A DNA stretch of 34,656 nt from a virus. The notes beneath the pieces were generated by a model, which was not told the origin of the DNA, did not search any database, and saw only the letters and a list, made by a program, of their open reading frames with translations. The stretch lies in IMG/VR virus record IMGVR_UViG_3300045541_000152, positions 1-34,656 of that record; one strand, written 5' to 3'. A program made the translations under genes and the position numbers. This document shows, one piece after another, positions 28,092-34,243 of this stretch (its first letter is position 1; the number at the start of each line of letters is the position of its first letter).

Positions 28092-28662
28092 CTTCAGTCT
28101 CCTCAAAAGTTACTTCGTTGGCTTCGCAATGGTCGATGAATCGTTCCTCGGATGTCTCGTCTTCATATGCCTCCTTAAGCTGGCTGGCTAGGTCGCTGCA
28201 CAAGTCAGTGAGGTAATCACGCAGCGCGGTGTCCGGATCAAGCTGCATGAGCATCTCTTGCAGCATGTCCTCCCAATCCTGCTCGGGCATCTCGGAGAAC
28301 ACGCCGATGGGCGGGACGTTGGGCAGGGAGTCGTACCAAGTCAAATTAAAGTTGTATCGGTAGCCGGTGCCGACCAGCACATGACTTTCGTCCCACTCGT
28401 AGGCCAAATACAGGGGATACCATTTCTCATCCAGCTTCTGAGACTTCATCCACTCAGCGACGTTAACCCTGCCCGTAAACGCGGCGTTGCCGCCGCGGCC
28501 AAACTCAATGTCATCCACCCGGATGCCCAGCGGCTTACAGTCCTCGGTGAAACCCTCCTGCACCCATTCCCACCAGTCGTGGTCGGGGACCCAGCGGCAC
28601 CAGTCGTAGTATTCCTTGAGGTAGCGGTCGTGGTCAGTTTCCTTGAGCTTGTGTATGTCCAT
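28075..28662 (-). CDS. 'DHDWWE' family protein
   Basis: A 195-residue protein; ATG at 28662 has AAGGAG 6 nt upstream. The block 'DHDWWEWVQEGFTEDCKPLG' (about 24-43) with 'IRVDDIEFGRGGNAAFTGRV' belongs to a phage and plasmid family marked by DWWE-x-V-Y and G-D-GA-x-F-x-G. The C-terminus ('DETSEERFIDHCEANEVTF') also matches its paralogue at 32317-33132. Very acidic. Function unknown; DNA mimicry is conceivable but not shown. Confidence 0.65.
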   Translation of the reverse strand: MDIHKLKETDHDRYLKEYYDWCRWVPDHDWWEWVQEGFTEDCKPLGIRVDDIEFGRGGNAAFTGRVNVAEWMKSQKLDEKWYPLYLAYEWDESHVLVGTGYRYNFNLTWYDSLPNVPPIGVFSEMPEQDWEDMLQEMLMQLDPDTALRDYLTDLCSDLASQLKEAYEDETSEERFIDHCEANEVTFEETEDEIQA

Positions 28663-29047
28663 CGTGATCTCCTTCGTGTAGTAAGCGCACAGCCTCCAGC
28701 ACCCAGCCTGCGTCCTCGTTGCCCGAGCCAGCCAGCGTGGCGACAGCGTCGGGGTGCAGGTCGAACAGATAGCGGGTCTCGGGGCGGTCGAGCAGCAGCA
28801 CACAGGCGTTCACAGCCCAGAAGGGCATACGGTATCGGTGCATGCCATACCACCCGTAGGCGACGCTGGAAGTGAATGGCGGGATAGTCAATCCTCCGAC
28901 CCTAACCCTGATGGTTCTGGGTACCGCTTCAGCTCCCGCCATGATCGCCAGCACAAGGCTGCGGTTAATGTGGGCGTCGAACTCTTCCTCGAACCGCACG
29001 GTTGAGGACTTCCAATCGCGGTCGAATGCTTCATCAAGTAAGCTCAT
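28634..29047 (-). CDS. Accessory protein with 'LAGxGN' C-terminal module
   Basis: A 137-residue protein; ATG at 29047 follows AAGGAG by 6 nt. It contains 'RIRVRVGGLTIPPF' and the C-terminal module 'YLFDLHPDAVATLAGSGNED'. The same module closes the next gene upstream ('YILDLPPDVVRTLAGAGNHA'), so the two share an origin in that part. Its end overlaps the DHDWWE gene by 29 nt. Function unknown. Confidence 0.6.
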   Translation of the reverse strand: MSLLDEAFDRDWKSSTVRFEEEFDAHINRSLVLAIMAGAEAVPRTIRVRVGGLTIPPFTSSVAYGWYGMHRYRMPFWAVNACVLLLDRPETRYLFDLHPDAVATLAGSGNEDAGWVLEAVRLLHEGDHDGHTQAQGN

Positions 29048-29048
29048 G

Positions 29049-29411
29049 TCAGTCTCCTTCGTACATGGCAATGACAGCTGGCAGCAGCAGGACCGCTGCG
29101 TGGTTGCCTGCGCCTGCTAGCGTTCGTACGACGTCAGGCGGCAGGTCGAGGATGTATCCGCAGTCGTCCCATGCGATTAAGCACCAAGCAGCGTCCCGAG
29201 CAGCGTCCCGAACAGCGGCCCATGCAGCGTCCCGAGCAGCGTCCCGAGCAGCGGCCCGAGCAGCGGCCCAAGCAGCGTCCCAAGCAGCGTCCCGAGCATC
29301 GTCCCAAGCATCGTCCCGAGCAGCGGCCCATTTCTTCGGATGTGCCGCAGTGTGTGCCAGCACTCGGTCGATGTGCTTGGCGTTGGGTAAGTCGTACCAT
29401 TCGTTAGTCAT
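29049..29411 (-). CDS. Ala/Trp/Arg/Asp tetrapeptide-repeat protein
   Basis: A 120-residue protein. Residues about 28-75 repeat AAWD/AARD/AAWA in four-residue steps, predicted as one long helix with regularly spaced Trp and charged residues. The C-terminal 'LDLPPDVVRTLAGAGN' module matches the following gene, and the N-terminus 'MTNEWYDLPNAKHIDRVLAH' resembles the 59-residue gene at 21571-21750. Similar repeats occur in other phages; the role is unknown. Confidence 0.6.
   Translation of the reverse strand: MTNEWYDLPNAKHIDRVLAHTAAHPKKWAAARDDAWDDARDAAWDAAWAAARAAARDAARDAAWAAVRDAARDAAWCLIAWDDCGYILDLPPDVVRTLAGAGNHAAVLLLPAVIAMYEGD
29188..29331. repeat. 12-bp tandem repeat array
   Basis: About twelve units of 12 bp, close to gcagcgtcccga on the plus strand, with a few substitutions. 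They encode the tetrapeptide repeat of the minus-strand gene. Unit changes keep frame, so length may vary between relatives. Confidence 0.9.
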
Positions 29412-29412
29412 G

Positions 29413-30555
29413 TCAGCCTCCGATGTGCACGGCGGTGCCGTAGGGTGGTCTAATGGTTAGACTCGTGAGCGCCCACAGCACGGGGTAGCCGGGTGGGGTG
29501 CCGAACGGCGTCTCGCCGTCAGTGAGCACGACACAGGCGTCGGGCTGGATGCGCTTGGCGTGCAGGTAATCGAACGCCACGGGCAGGTTGGTGCCGCCAC
29601 CGCCACGGGGTTGCAGGTCTGCTACAGCAAACTGGCCGTGCTCGAAGGTTTGATGGGCGGCAACGCGAGTGTCGACATACAGCACGTCGATGAAGGCGGG
29701 CTTGACCTGCTCGATGATGGCAGCAAGCTCGGAGGCGAACCGCGTGGCAATGTCCGTGCCGAAGCACGAGCCGCTGGTGTCGAACACGACAGCTAAGCGC
29801 GTCATAGTAATGCCCTGCATGGACGGCAGGTATATGTCGTCGGCTAGGTAGCGTCTGTTCGGCCTGCGCCACGTCGACTCGTCACGGCCTGCACATGACT
29901 CGGACACAAACTCACGCAACACCTTGCGCCAGTCTTGCTTGGGGTGCAGCAGCTCACCGAATGCCGGTGTGTGGTCAAGCCCGAGGGCGTCAGCCCTGCG
30001 CTTGGCGAGTATCTCGCCTTGGCGTAGTGCTTGGTCTATCTCGTGAGCACGGCGGGCTTGCGTGGTCTGCTCGTCGTCTGGGTTGCCTTCGGTGGGCGTG
30101 TGCTCGTCGAGGGTAGGGGTTGTGGGTGGGTCTTGCTTGAGGTCGTCGAATATCTGCTTGACCGACCAGCCACGGTATCTGGTGTTGGGTTGCACGCCTA
30201 CGGTGGGCATGGCGAGGAAGTCGTCTTCTCCGTTCATGTCCATCAGCGACAGGTTCACGAAGTGATCCATCGCAATGTTGGCGAGCTGGGCATCCTCGTC
30301 CATGAGGGTGCGCCACATGCGCAGGTGCTGGTATGCCTTGTGTTGCTGCTCGTGCAGGATGAGCAAGCGCAGTTGCGGGTCGGTTAGCGTTTGCACAAAC
30401 GCGTCGCCGTACCACACGTTCCACCCGTCAGTGCGGGCAGTGGGTGAGTCGTCTACGGTCGTCTTGCCGCACGCCATGATGCCGCTGTAACGGCAGAAGC
30501 GTGGGTGGCGCATGATGGCAATCTTGGCCTTGTTGATACGGTCGGTACTGTTCAT
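29413..30555 (-). CDS. VWA protein with N-terminal metallopeptidase-like domain
   Basis: A 380-residue protein. Residues 68-72 read HEQQH, a zincin motif, with 'NIAMDHFVN' (93-101) as the possible third-ligand helix. The C-terminal von Willebrand A domain has the MIDAS 'DTSGS' (259-263), 'RGGGGTN' (317-323) and 'LTDGETP' (344-350). This two-domain type (DUF2201-like) is usually paired with a MoxR ATPase, here at 33152-34204. Such pairs act as chaperones in metal insertion or complex remodelling (compare CobS/CobT, NorQ/NorD). A perfect palindrome site lies inside its last codons, writing 'SLTIRP'. Confidence 0.8.
   Translation of the reverse strand: MNSTDRINKAKIAIMRHPRFCRYSGIMACGKTTVDDSPTARTDGWNVWYGDAFVQTLTDPQLRLLILHEQQHKAYQHLRMWRTLMDEDAQLANIAMDHFVNLSLMDMNGEDDFLAMPTVGVQPNTRYRGWSVKQIFDDLKQDPPTTPTLDEHTPTEGNPDDEQTTQARRAHEIDQALRQGEILAKRRADALGLDHTPAFGELLHPKQDWRKVLREFVSESCAGRDESTWRRPNRRYLADDIYLPSMQGITMTRLAVVFDTSGSCFGTDIATRFASELAAIIEQVKPAFIDVLYVDTRVAAHQTFEHGQFAVADLQPRGGGGTNLPVAFDYLHAKRIQPDACVVLTDGETPFGTPPGYPVLWALTSLTIRPPYGTAVHIGG
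29448..29462. promoter_or_regulatory. GTCTAA-N3-TTAGAC palindrome, site 3
   Basis: A perfect copy (centre TGG) inside the last part of the VWA gene and 36 nt upstream of the start at 29411. Its place in a coding segment shows the DNA motif was kept or gained despite coding demands. Confidence 0.6.
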
Positions 30556-30570
30556 GGTGTCTCCTTGGTT

Positions 30571-30585
30571 GTCTAACGCTTAGAC
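30571..30585. promoter_or_regulatory. GTCTAA-N3-TTAGAC palindrome, site 4
   Basis: A perfect copy (centre CGC) in the 39-nt gap before the VWA gene, 15 nt upstream of its ATG and directly before its AAGGAG ribosome site. Confidence 0.65.
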
Positions 30586-30594
30586 TCGTGGGGG

Positions 30595-30942
30595 TTAGCT
30601 GACGCGCAGCACTTCGATGGTATTGTCCTCATGGTTGATGGATGTAATGACTGCACCCTTACCCCACGCCTTAGAAAACCATCCGGTCATGGTGCCGCGC
30701 AAGTGCTCGCTGTCGAACCTATCGGCGGGCACAATACGCATATCGCCCGGCTGCATGTCGGTAACCATGGGGCGGTAGTAGGCACTCATCTCACCCAGCC
30801 CGTATTTGAATACACGTTTCTTCTTACGCACTACCTCAAGCGTGCCGTGCTCGGTGCCATCTGGCAGGATGATCTTGTACTCCGCCTTGATGGCATTGAG
30901 CATGGCTACGGCGCGTTTAAGTGCTATTTCAGTGGTGTTCAT
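30595..30942 (-). CDS. Small protein of unknown function
   Basis: A 115-residue protein. I choose ATG at 30942, 2 nt after the upstream stop with GGGA nearby; the frame opens further to 31026 only through that gene. It starts 'MNTTEIALKRAVAMLNAI', followed by beta-rich 'KIILPDGTEHGTLEVVRKKK'. The later 'MTGWFSKAWGKGAVITSI' and final 'NTIEVLRVS' suggest a small barrel. No family recognised. Confidence 0.55.
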   Translation of the reverse strand: MNTTEIALKRAVAMLNAIKAEYKIILPDGTEHGTLEVVRKKKRVFKYGLGEMSAYYRPMVTDMQPGDMRIVPADRFDSEHLRGTMTGWFSKAWGKGAVITSINHEDNTIEVLRVS

Positions 30943-30944
30943 GA

Positions 30945-31358
30945 TTAGTCCCGGTAAAAGTAAGTGTGTCCGTCGATTTCGATGGTGGAATAGTCCGACT
31001 TGATGTTTTCTGCGGTTGCCTCCCAATTAATTTCGATATACCACGGCATCTTGCTGGGCACCTCGCCGCTGTCCTCCAGCATTTCCTTTGTGTAGTCAGT
31101 GAAGTACTCCTCATGCACAAGGTAGTCGGCACTGCCTACCTCTTCGAGTATGTCCATCAGCTTGGCGTACTCCTCACCGTCAGGCTGTTGGGTCTCCCAT
31201 ATAGCGGCAGTCTCCTCGCACAGCATGGCGTAATCGTCATGGTCTTCGTCGATGCCTGCCTCCTCGCACGTTTCTGCGATAAACTCATCGCGCTCGGTCT
31301 CAAGCTCGGATACCCTGTCTTGCAAGTCTCGGATGTTTACAATGTCAGCGTGTCTCAT
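30945..31358 (-). CDS. Acidic protein, antirestriction-like C-terminus
   Basis: A 137-residue, strongly acidic protein. Residues about 5-35 form a coiled coil ('IRDLQDRVSELETERDEFIA'). The C-terminus has 'YFTDYTKEMLEDSGEV', 'WYIEINWEATAENIKSDYS' and 'DGHTYFYR', a pattern seen in small phage proteins and loosely like the ends of ArdA-type DNA mimics. That comparison is weak; it is at least a plausible anti-defence candidate because of its charge and location. Confidence 0.5.
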   Translation of the reverse strand: MRHADIVNIRDLQDRVSELETERDEFIAETCEEAGIDEDHDDYAMLCEETAAIWETQQPDGEEYAKLMDILEEVGSADYLVHEEYFTDYTKEMLEDSGEVPSKMPWYIEINWEATAENIKSDYSTIEIDGHTYFYRD

Positions 31359-31521
31359 GGGTTTTCTCCTTCAGCAGCACGGTCTGCAAGCGTGTCAGGT
31401 CTCGGGTGTGGTCGTACATCTGAGGGCGGGGCGTGTATGCCCGGCCAATGCGTGACGGTGTCCAGTCTTTCTGCAAGCGCACAACAGTGCGTCCGTTGGA
31501 TGTGGTTTCAATGCGTAGCAT
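31345..31521 (-). CDS. 58-residue basic protein
   Basis: ATG with AGGAG 6 nt upstream. It reads 'MLRIETTSNGRTVVRLQKDW', then an Arg-rich middle, and ends '(L)KEKTHETR', where the KEK codons again double as the Shine-Dalgarno of the next gene. It overlaps the neighbours on both sides by 14 nt. No family recognised. Confidence 0.55.
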   Translation of the reverse strand: MLRIETTSNGRTVVRLQKDWTPSRIGRAYTPRPQMYDHTRDLTRLQTVLLKEKTHETR

Positions 31522-31702
31522 GGTCGTCTCCTGCGGTTAAGTACTGTTCGAGTGCGACGATGAGCAGCTCACGGTTAGCTGCGTTGTACGTCGGGTCTTT
31601 CAGGTATTTGATAGCGATGCGTATAAGCTCCTTGGTTAGTAAGTGTTGTTGGTAGTAGTTAGTAATAAGGTCGTTTACGTTTGCGAGTATTTGTTTGTCC
31701 AT
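31508..31702 (-). CDS. Small helical protein
   Basis: A 64-residue protein starting at ATG 31702, although a TTG at 31714 is possible. All-helical: 'MDKQILANVNDLITNYYQQ', 'LTKELIRIAIKYLKD', 'NRELLIVALEQYL'. It lies directly after palindrome site 5 and has only a weak ribosome site. Function unknown. Confidence 0.5.
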   Translation of the reverse strand: MDKQILANVNDLITNYYQQHLLTKELIRIAIKYLKDPTYNAANRELLIVALEQYLTAGDDHATH

Positions 31703-31720
31703 ATCACTTAGCAATAAGAG

Positions 31721-31735
31721 GTCTAACGGTTAGAA
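31721..31735. promoter_or_regulatory. GTCTAA-N3-TTAGAC palindrome, site 5
   Basis: Reads GTCTAA-CGG-TTAGAA, one base off in the right arm. On the minus strand its TAG is the stop codon of the gene at 31723-31977, and it lies 18 nt upstream of the start at 31702. Confidence 0.6.
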
Positions 31736-31977
31736 GTTTTAACATTGGCGATGAGTTTCTCCATCTCAGGCACCTTGTAGTCCGGCCATTGCTCCTCGGG
31801 GTACTCACCCTTGATAGTGTCAAGCGCGAACTCAAGGTAGCGCAGCAGCTCGGGGGCTGCGGCATGTAAGCGCTTGTTGTACAGCTCCGCTTCGAACGTG
31901 GGGCATGGGCGCACCAGCCCCTTGTCGATGTGCGGGTCATCCCCGCAGAAGTTAAGGCAACCGCATTTGGGTTTCAT
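31723..31977 (-). CDS. Phage accessory protein with 'AAPELL' motif
   Basis: An 84-residue protein with an N-terminal cysteine cluster ('MKPKCGCLNFCGDD') and the helix 'RLHAAAPELLRYLEFALDTI', a motif typical of Ea22/ead-like phage accessory proteins. Its stop codon is part of palindrome site 5. ATGA overlap with the NinX-like gene upstream. Confidence 0.6.
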   Translation of the reverse strand: MKPKCGCLNFCGDDPHIDKGLVRPCPTFEAELYNKRLHAAAPELLRYLEFALDTIKGEYPEEQWPDYKVPEMEKLIANVKTSNR

Positions 31978-32330
31978 TTCAGTTCCTCCGGTATGTCTAT
32001 GTCCTCGCCCAGCTTGCTGGCAACGTAGCAGCGCATGGCAGCGATTAGGGGGGTGTGGCCGTACTCATGCTCTCTGTCACTCACTGCGGAAAGGGCTTTC
32101 CAGCGACACGAATCGTCGTAAATCAATGAAGGCTCATAAGCTACTGAAACCTTCTCCCGCTCGATGATCGGGCCACCTTGAGACCAGTCGGTTGAGGGTT
32201 TGTAGTTTTTAACAAACACTGGGGCAGCAATGATTGGTTTAAGCCCAAACATATCCTCCTCTAAGCATAAGCTTTCACACTTAGCCACTGCCCAATCAAG
32301 GGCAGCACCCTGTAGCTCACTCGTTCTCAT
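31974..32330 (-). CDS. ninX: NinX-like protein (DUF2591)
   Basis: A 118-residue protein. ATG at 32330 has AAGGAG upstream. The DUF2591 pattern is clear: 'MRTSELQGAALDWAVAK' at the start, 'STDWSQGGPIIEREKVSV' in the middle, then 'GHTPLIAAMRCYVASKLGE' and 'IDIPEEL' at the end. NinX is found in lambdoid and other phages; its role is not established. The first 17 residues are copied, with drift, at the start of the neighbouring 271-residue gene. Confidence 0.85.
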   Translation of the reverse strand: MRTSELQGAALDWAVAKCESLCLEEDMFGLKPIIAAPVFVKNYKPSTDWSQGGPIIEREKVSVAYEPSLIYDDSCRWKALSAVSDREHEYGHTPLIAAMRCYVASKLGEDIDIPEELK

Positions 32331-33132
32331 CGTTGTTCTCCTTATCCAAGTCGTTTGCGATGATCGCTTCCCATACCACCTCGTCACTGGTGAGGTGTTC
32401 GTACTCCCCTTCCAGTCGCTTGTAGAGGTCTTGCATGTGGGAACGGAATGTATCTTTCAGGTCGTCCAATAGCCTGTCGTGGTGTTGCTGGTTGAGTACA
32501 GCAAGCCATGCAGAAGTGCGCAGGTCATCCACTGCTGGGTAGGGGGAGTAGGTTTCAGCGAACTGGGTGTCGATGGATGACTCCGGTACCGGCAAGTCAT
32601 AGTCGTAGGAGACGCTGTTCTCGTGGCAGTAGTGGCGGGTATGCTTGCAGGAAAAGCTGAAATTGCCCTTGGCATGGGCAGCAAGCACAGGGTTATGGGT
32701 ACCATGTGCAGCGAGGAACACAGGCCAGTTCTCCACGTATCCCTCAAAGCAGGCACCATCACCCGGTGACCAGAAACCACGGAAATACATCTCCTCTACG
32801 TGGATACCGATAGCCGCCATGTCCTCCACGAACCAGTCATACACGTGTTCCCACCAGTCGTGATCGACGTTTATATCGCGGTGTTTCTCGATGAGTTCAG
32901 TCGTTTGGCTGATGACCACTCCGGCATTCCTACCTCCTACGGCGAACGCTTTCCATGCACGGGCTACACTGGCAGCGTAATTGTTAGCCTCTTCCAGCGT
33001 GGAGAACTCACGGCTGGTCATCACGATGAGGTTACCCTCGTGGTATCCGAGTACGTAGTACTTCATTTTGTGCCCTTCCGCTTTTGCTACAGCCCAATCA
33101 AGGGCGGCGTCTGTCAGTTCACTTGTTTTCAT
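32317..33132 (-). CDS. Chimeric protein: NinX leader plus DHDWWE domain
   Basis: A 271-residue protein. Residues 1-20 ('MKTSELTDAALDWAVAKAEG') duplicate the NinX N-terminus. Residues 23-75 ('MKYYVLGYHEGNLIV'...) look like the true start of a second gene, whose Met23 has GGAAGGG just upstream. Residues about 90-130 hold 'DHDWWEHVYDWFVEDM' and 'GFWSPGDGACFEG', the DWWE/GDGA signature shared with 28075-28662. The C-terminus is acidic. Both starts have usable ribosome sites (GAGGA for the first). It seems to be a recombination product kept in frame. Confidence 0.65.
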   Translation of the reverse strand: MKTSELTDAALDWAVAKAEGHKMKYYVLGYHEGNLIVMTSREFSTLEEANNYAASVARAWKAFAVGGRNAGVVISQTTELIEKHRDINVDHDWWEHVYDWFVEDMAAIGIHVEEMYFRGFWSPGDGACFEGYVENWPVFLAAHGTHNPVLAAHAKGNFSFSCKHTRHYCHENSVSYDYDLPVPESSIDTQFAETYSPYPAVDDLRTSAWLAVLNQQHHDRLLDDLKDTFRSHMQDLYKRLEGEYEHLTSDEVVWEAIIANDLDKENNDENE

Positions 33133-33143
33133 GTTGTCCTCGG

Positions 33144-33158
33144 TCTAACGGCTAGAAA
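33144..33158. promoter_or_regulatory. GTCTAA-N3-TTAGAC palindrome, site 6 (degenerate)
   Basis: Reads GTCTAA-CGG-CTAGAA; the right arm is weakened. On the minus strand its TAG ends the MoxR gene, and it lies 11 nt upstream of the chimeric gene's start, next to its ribosome site. Confidence 0.5.
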
Positions 33159-34204
33159 AACTTACCCAGATCAGCGGCCTTCTTACGGAATGCAGGGTTG
33201 GCACAGGCCATGGGTGCTTTGGCTCGGTTGCCTGCCAGCGCACTGATGAACAGCGCAACAGCTTCGAACGACTCCCACCTGCTTACATATGTCATGAACG
33301 CCGTGAGATTGTCAGGATTGGCTTCCTGCGCCATGCCAAACGCCAAGATGAAATGCGCAGCTGCGTCTGTCGGCAGGCGTGTGGTGTCAGGGGCTCTGGC
33401 TATCTCATCTGTGGTTGGCAGCTTGTCGGACAGACGCAGCAGGGCGTCCATGTCGCGGGCAGCAGACTCACCCACGGTGCCAGCGAGGGCAGGCAGTAGG
33501 GCATCGCCTAGCGTCTGGCGATGCCGGACAATGTGTGCCGCATGGGCAAGGCTACGTGGGCTACAGAATGCACGGGTGTTGCCCGTCAGTGGGTTGAACA
33601 CGTACGGGTTCTTGGTGTCCGGGTTGTCGGCGTAACATTCGAACACCTGCGGGTACTGCTGGGCAAACGCCAGCACCTCGGGTGCGATGGCATTGTTAGT
33701 GGCCCAGCTGATCCACTCCTCAGCTGTGGGGTTGGCCACAGGCACGACAGTCATGCGGTTGTACGCATGGGCTGGCAGGTTGTCACCCACACCGTCGGTG
33801 TCGAGGTTAGTCGTGGCGAACACGATGGAGCCCGTGGGCAGCGGGCGGTCAGCAAGGCGGCGTTCAAGGAGAGTGGGCAGCAGCATGTTGAGCACAGGGC
33901 GGCTGGCCTTGCCCAGCTCGTCGAGCATGAGCAGCACAGGGCGTGGCTGGTGCACACCGAACCGTACGTTGGGAGCGTATGCCGTGGTGGGCGTGTCTGT
34001 GGTGCGGTCGATCATGGGCAGACCGAGATCGCCGAGGTCGAGGTTGGCGCAGTCGACATACGCAGGGTGGTAGTCGGGCATGTGTCGTGCGAGGGTAGTG
34101 AGGATGCTCGACTTGCCGATGCCCGGCGCACCGCGCAGGAGGATGGTATTAGTATGCCCACATGTTTGCACGAGGGCAGTGGCTTGGGACAGCGTAACTT
34201 TCAT
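33152..34204 (-). CDS. MoxR-type AAA+ ATPase
   Basis: A 350-residue ATPase. Walker A is 'GAPGIGKS' (25-32), Walker B is 'LLMLDELGKA' (91-100), followed by sensor-1 'FATTN'. A C-terminal region ('FNPLTGNTRAFCSPRSLAHA') fits the MoxR helical lid. MoxR ATPases work with VWA proteins to insert metals or remodel complexes, and the partner here is very likely the metallopeptidase-VWA protein at 29413-30555. AAGGAG lies 8 nt before the ATG, right after palindrome site 7. Confidence 0.8.
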   Translation of the reverse strand: MKVTLSQATALVQTCGHTNTILLRGAPGIGKSSILTTLARHMPDYHPAYVDCANLDLGDLGLPMIDRTTDTPTTAYAPNVRFGVHQPRPVLLMLDELGKASRPVLNMLLPTLLERRLADRPLPTGSIVFATTNLDTDGVGDNLPAHAYNRMTVVPVANPTAEEWISWATNNAIAPEVLAFAQQYPQVFECYADNPDTKNPYVFNPLTGNTRAFCSPRSLAHAAHIVRHRQTLGDALLPALAGTVGESAARDMDALLRLSDKLPTTDEIARAPDTTRLPTDAAAHFILAFGMAQEANPDNLTAFMTYVSRWESFEAVALFISALAGNRAKAPMACANPAFRKKAADLGKFF

Positions 34205-34228
34205 GGTGAGTCTCCTTGGTTGAGGGTG

Positions 34229-34243
34229 GTCTAACGATTAGAC
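34229..34243. promoter_or_regulatory. GTCTAA-N3-TTAGAC palindrome, site 7
   Basis: A perfect copy (centre CGA). On the minus strand its TAA is the stop of the right-edge gene; it lies 24 nt upstream of the MoxR start, with the same 'caaccaaggaga' ribosome-site context seen downstream of site 4. Confidence 0.65.

Noticed and set aside
29171-29407. Plus-strand frame of Arg-Pro-Glu-Gln repeats
   Set aside because: Shadow of the 12-bp repeat; the minus-strand frame has family features outside the repeat.
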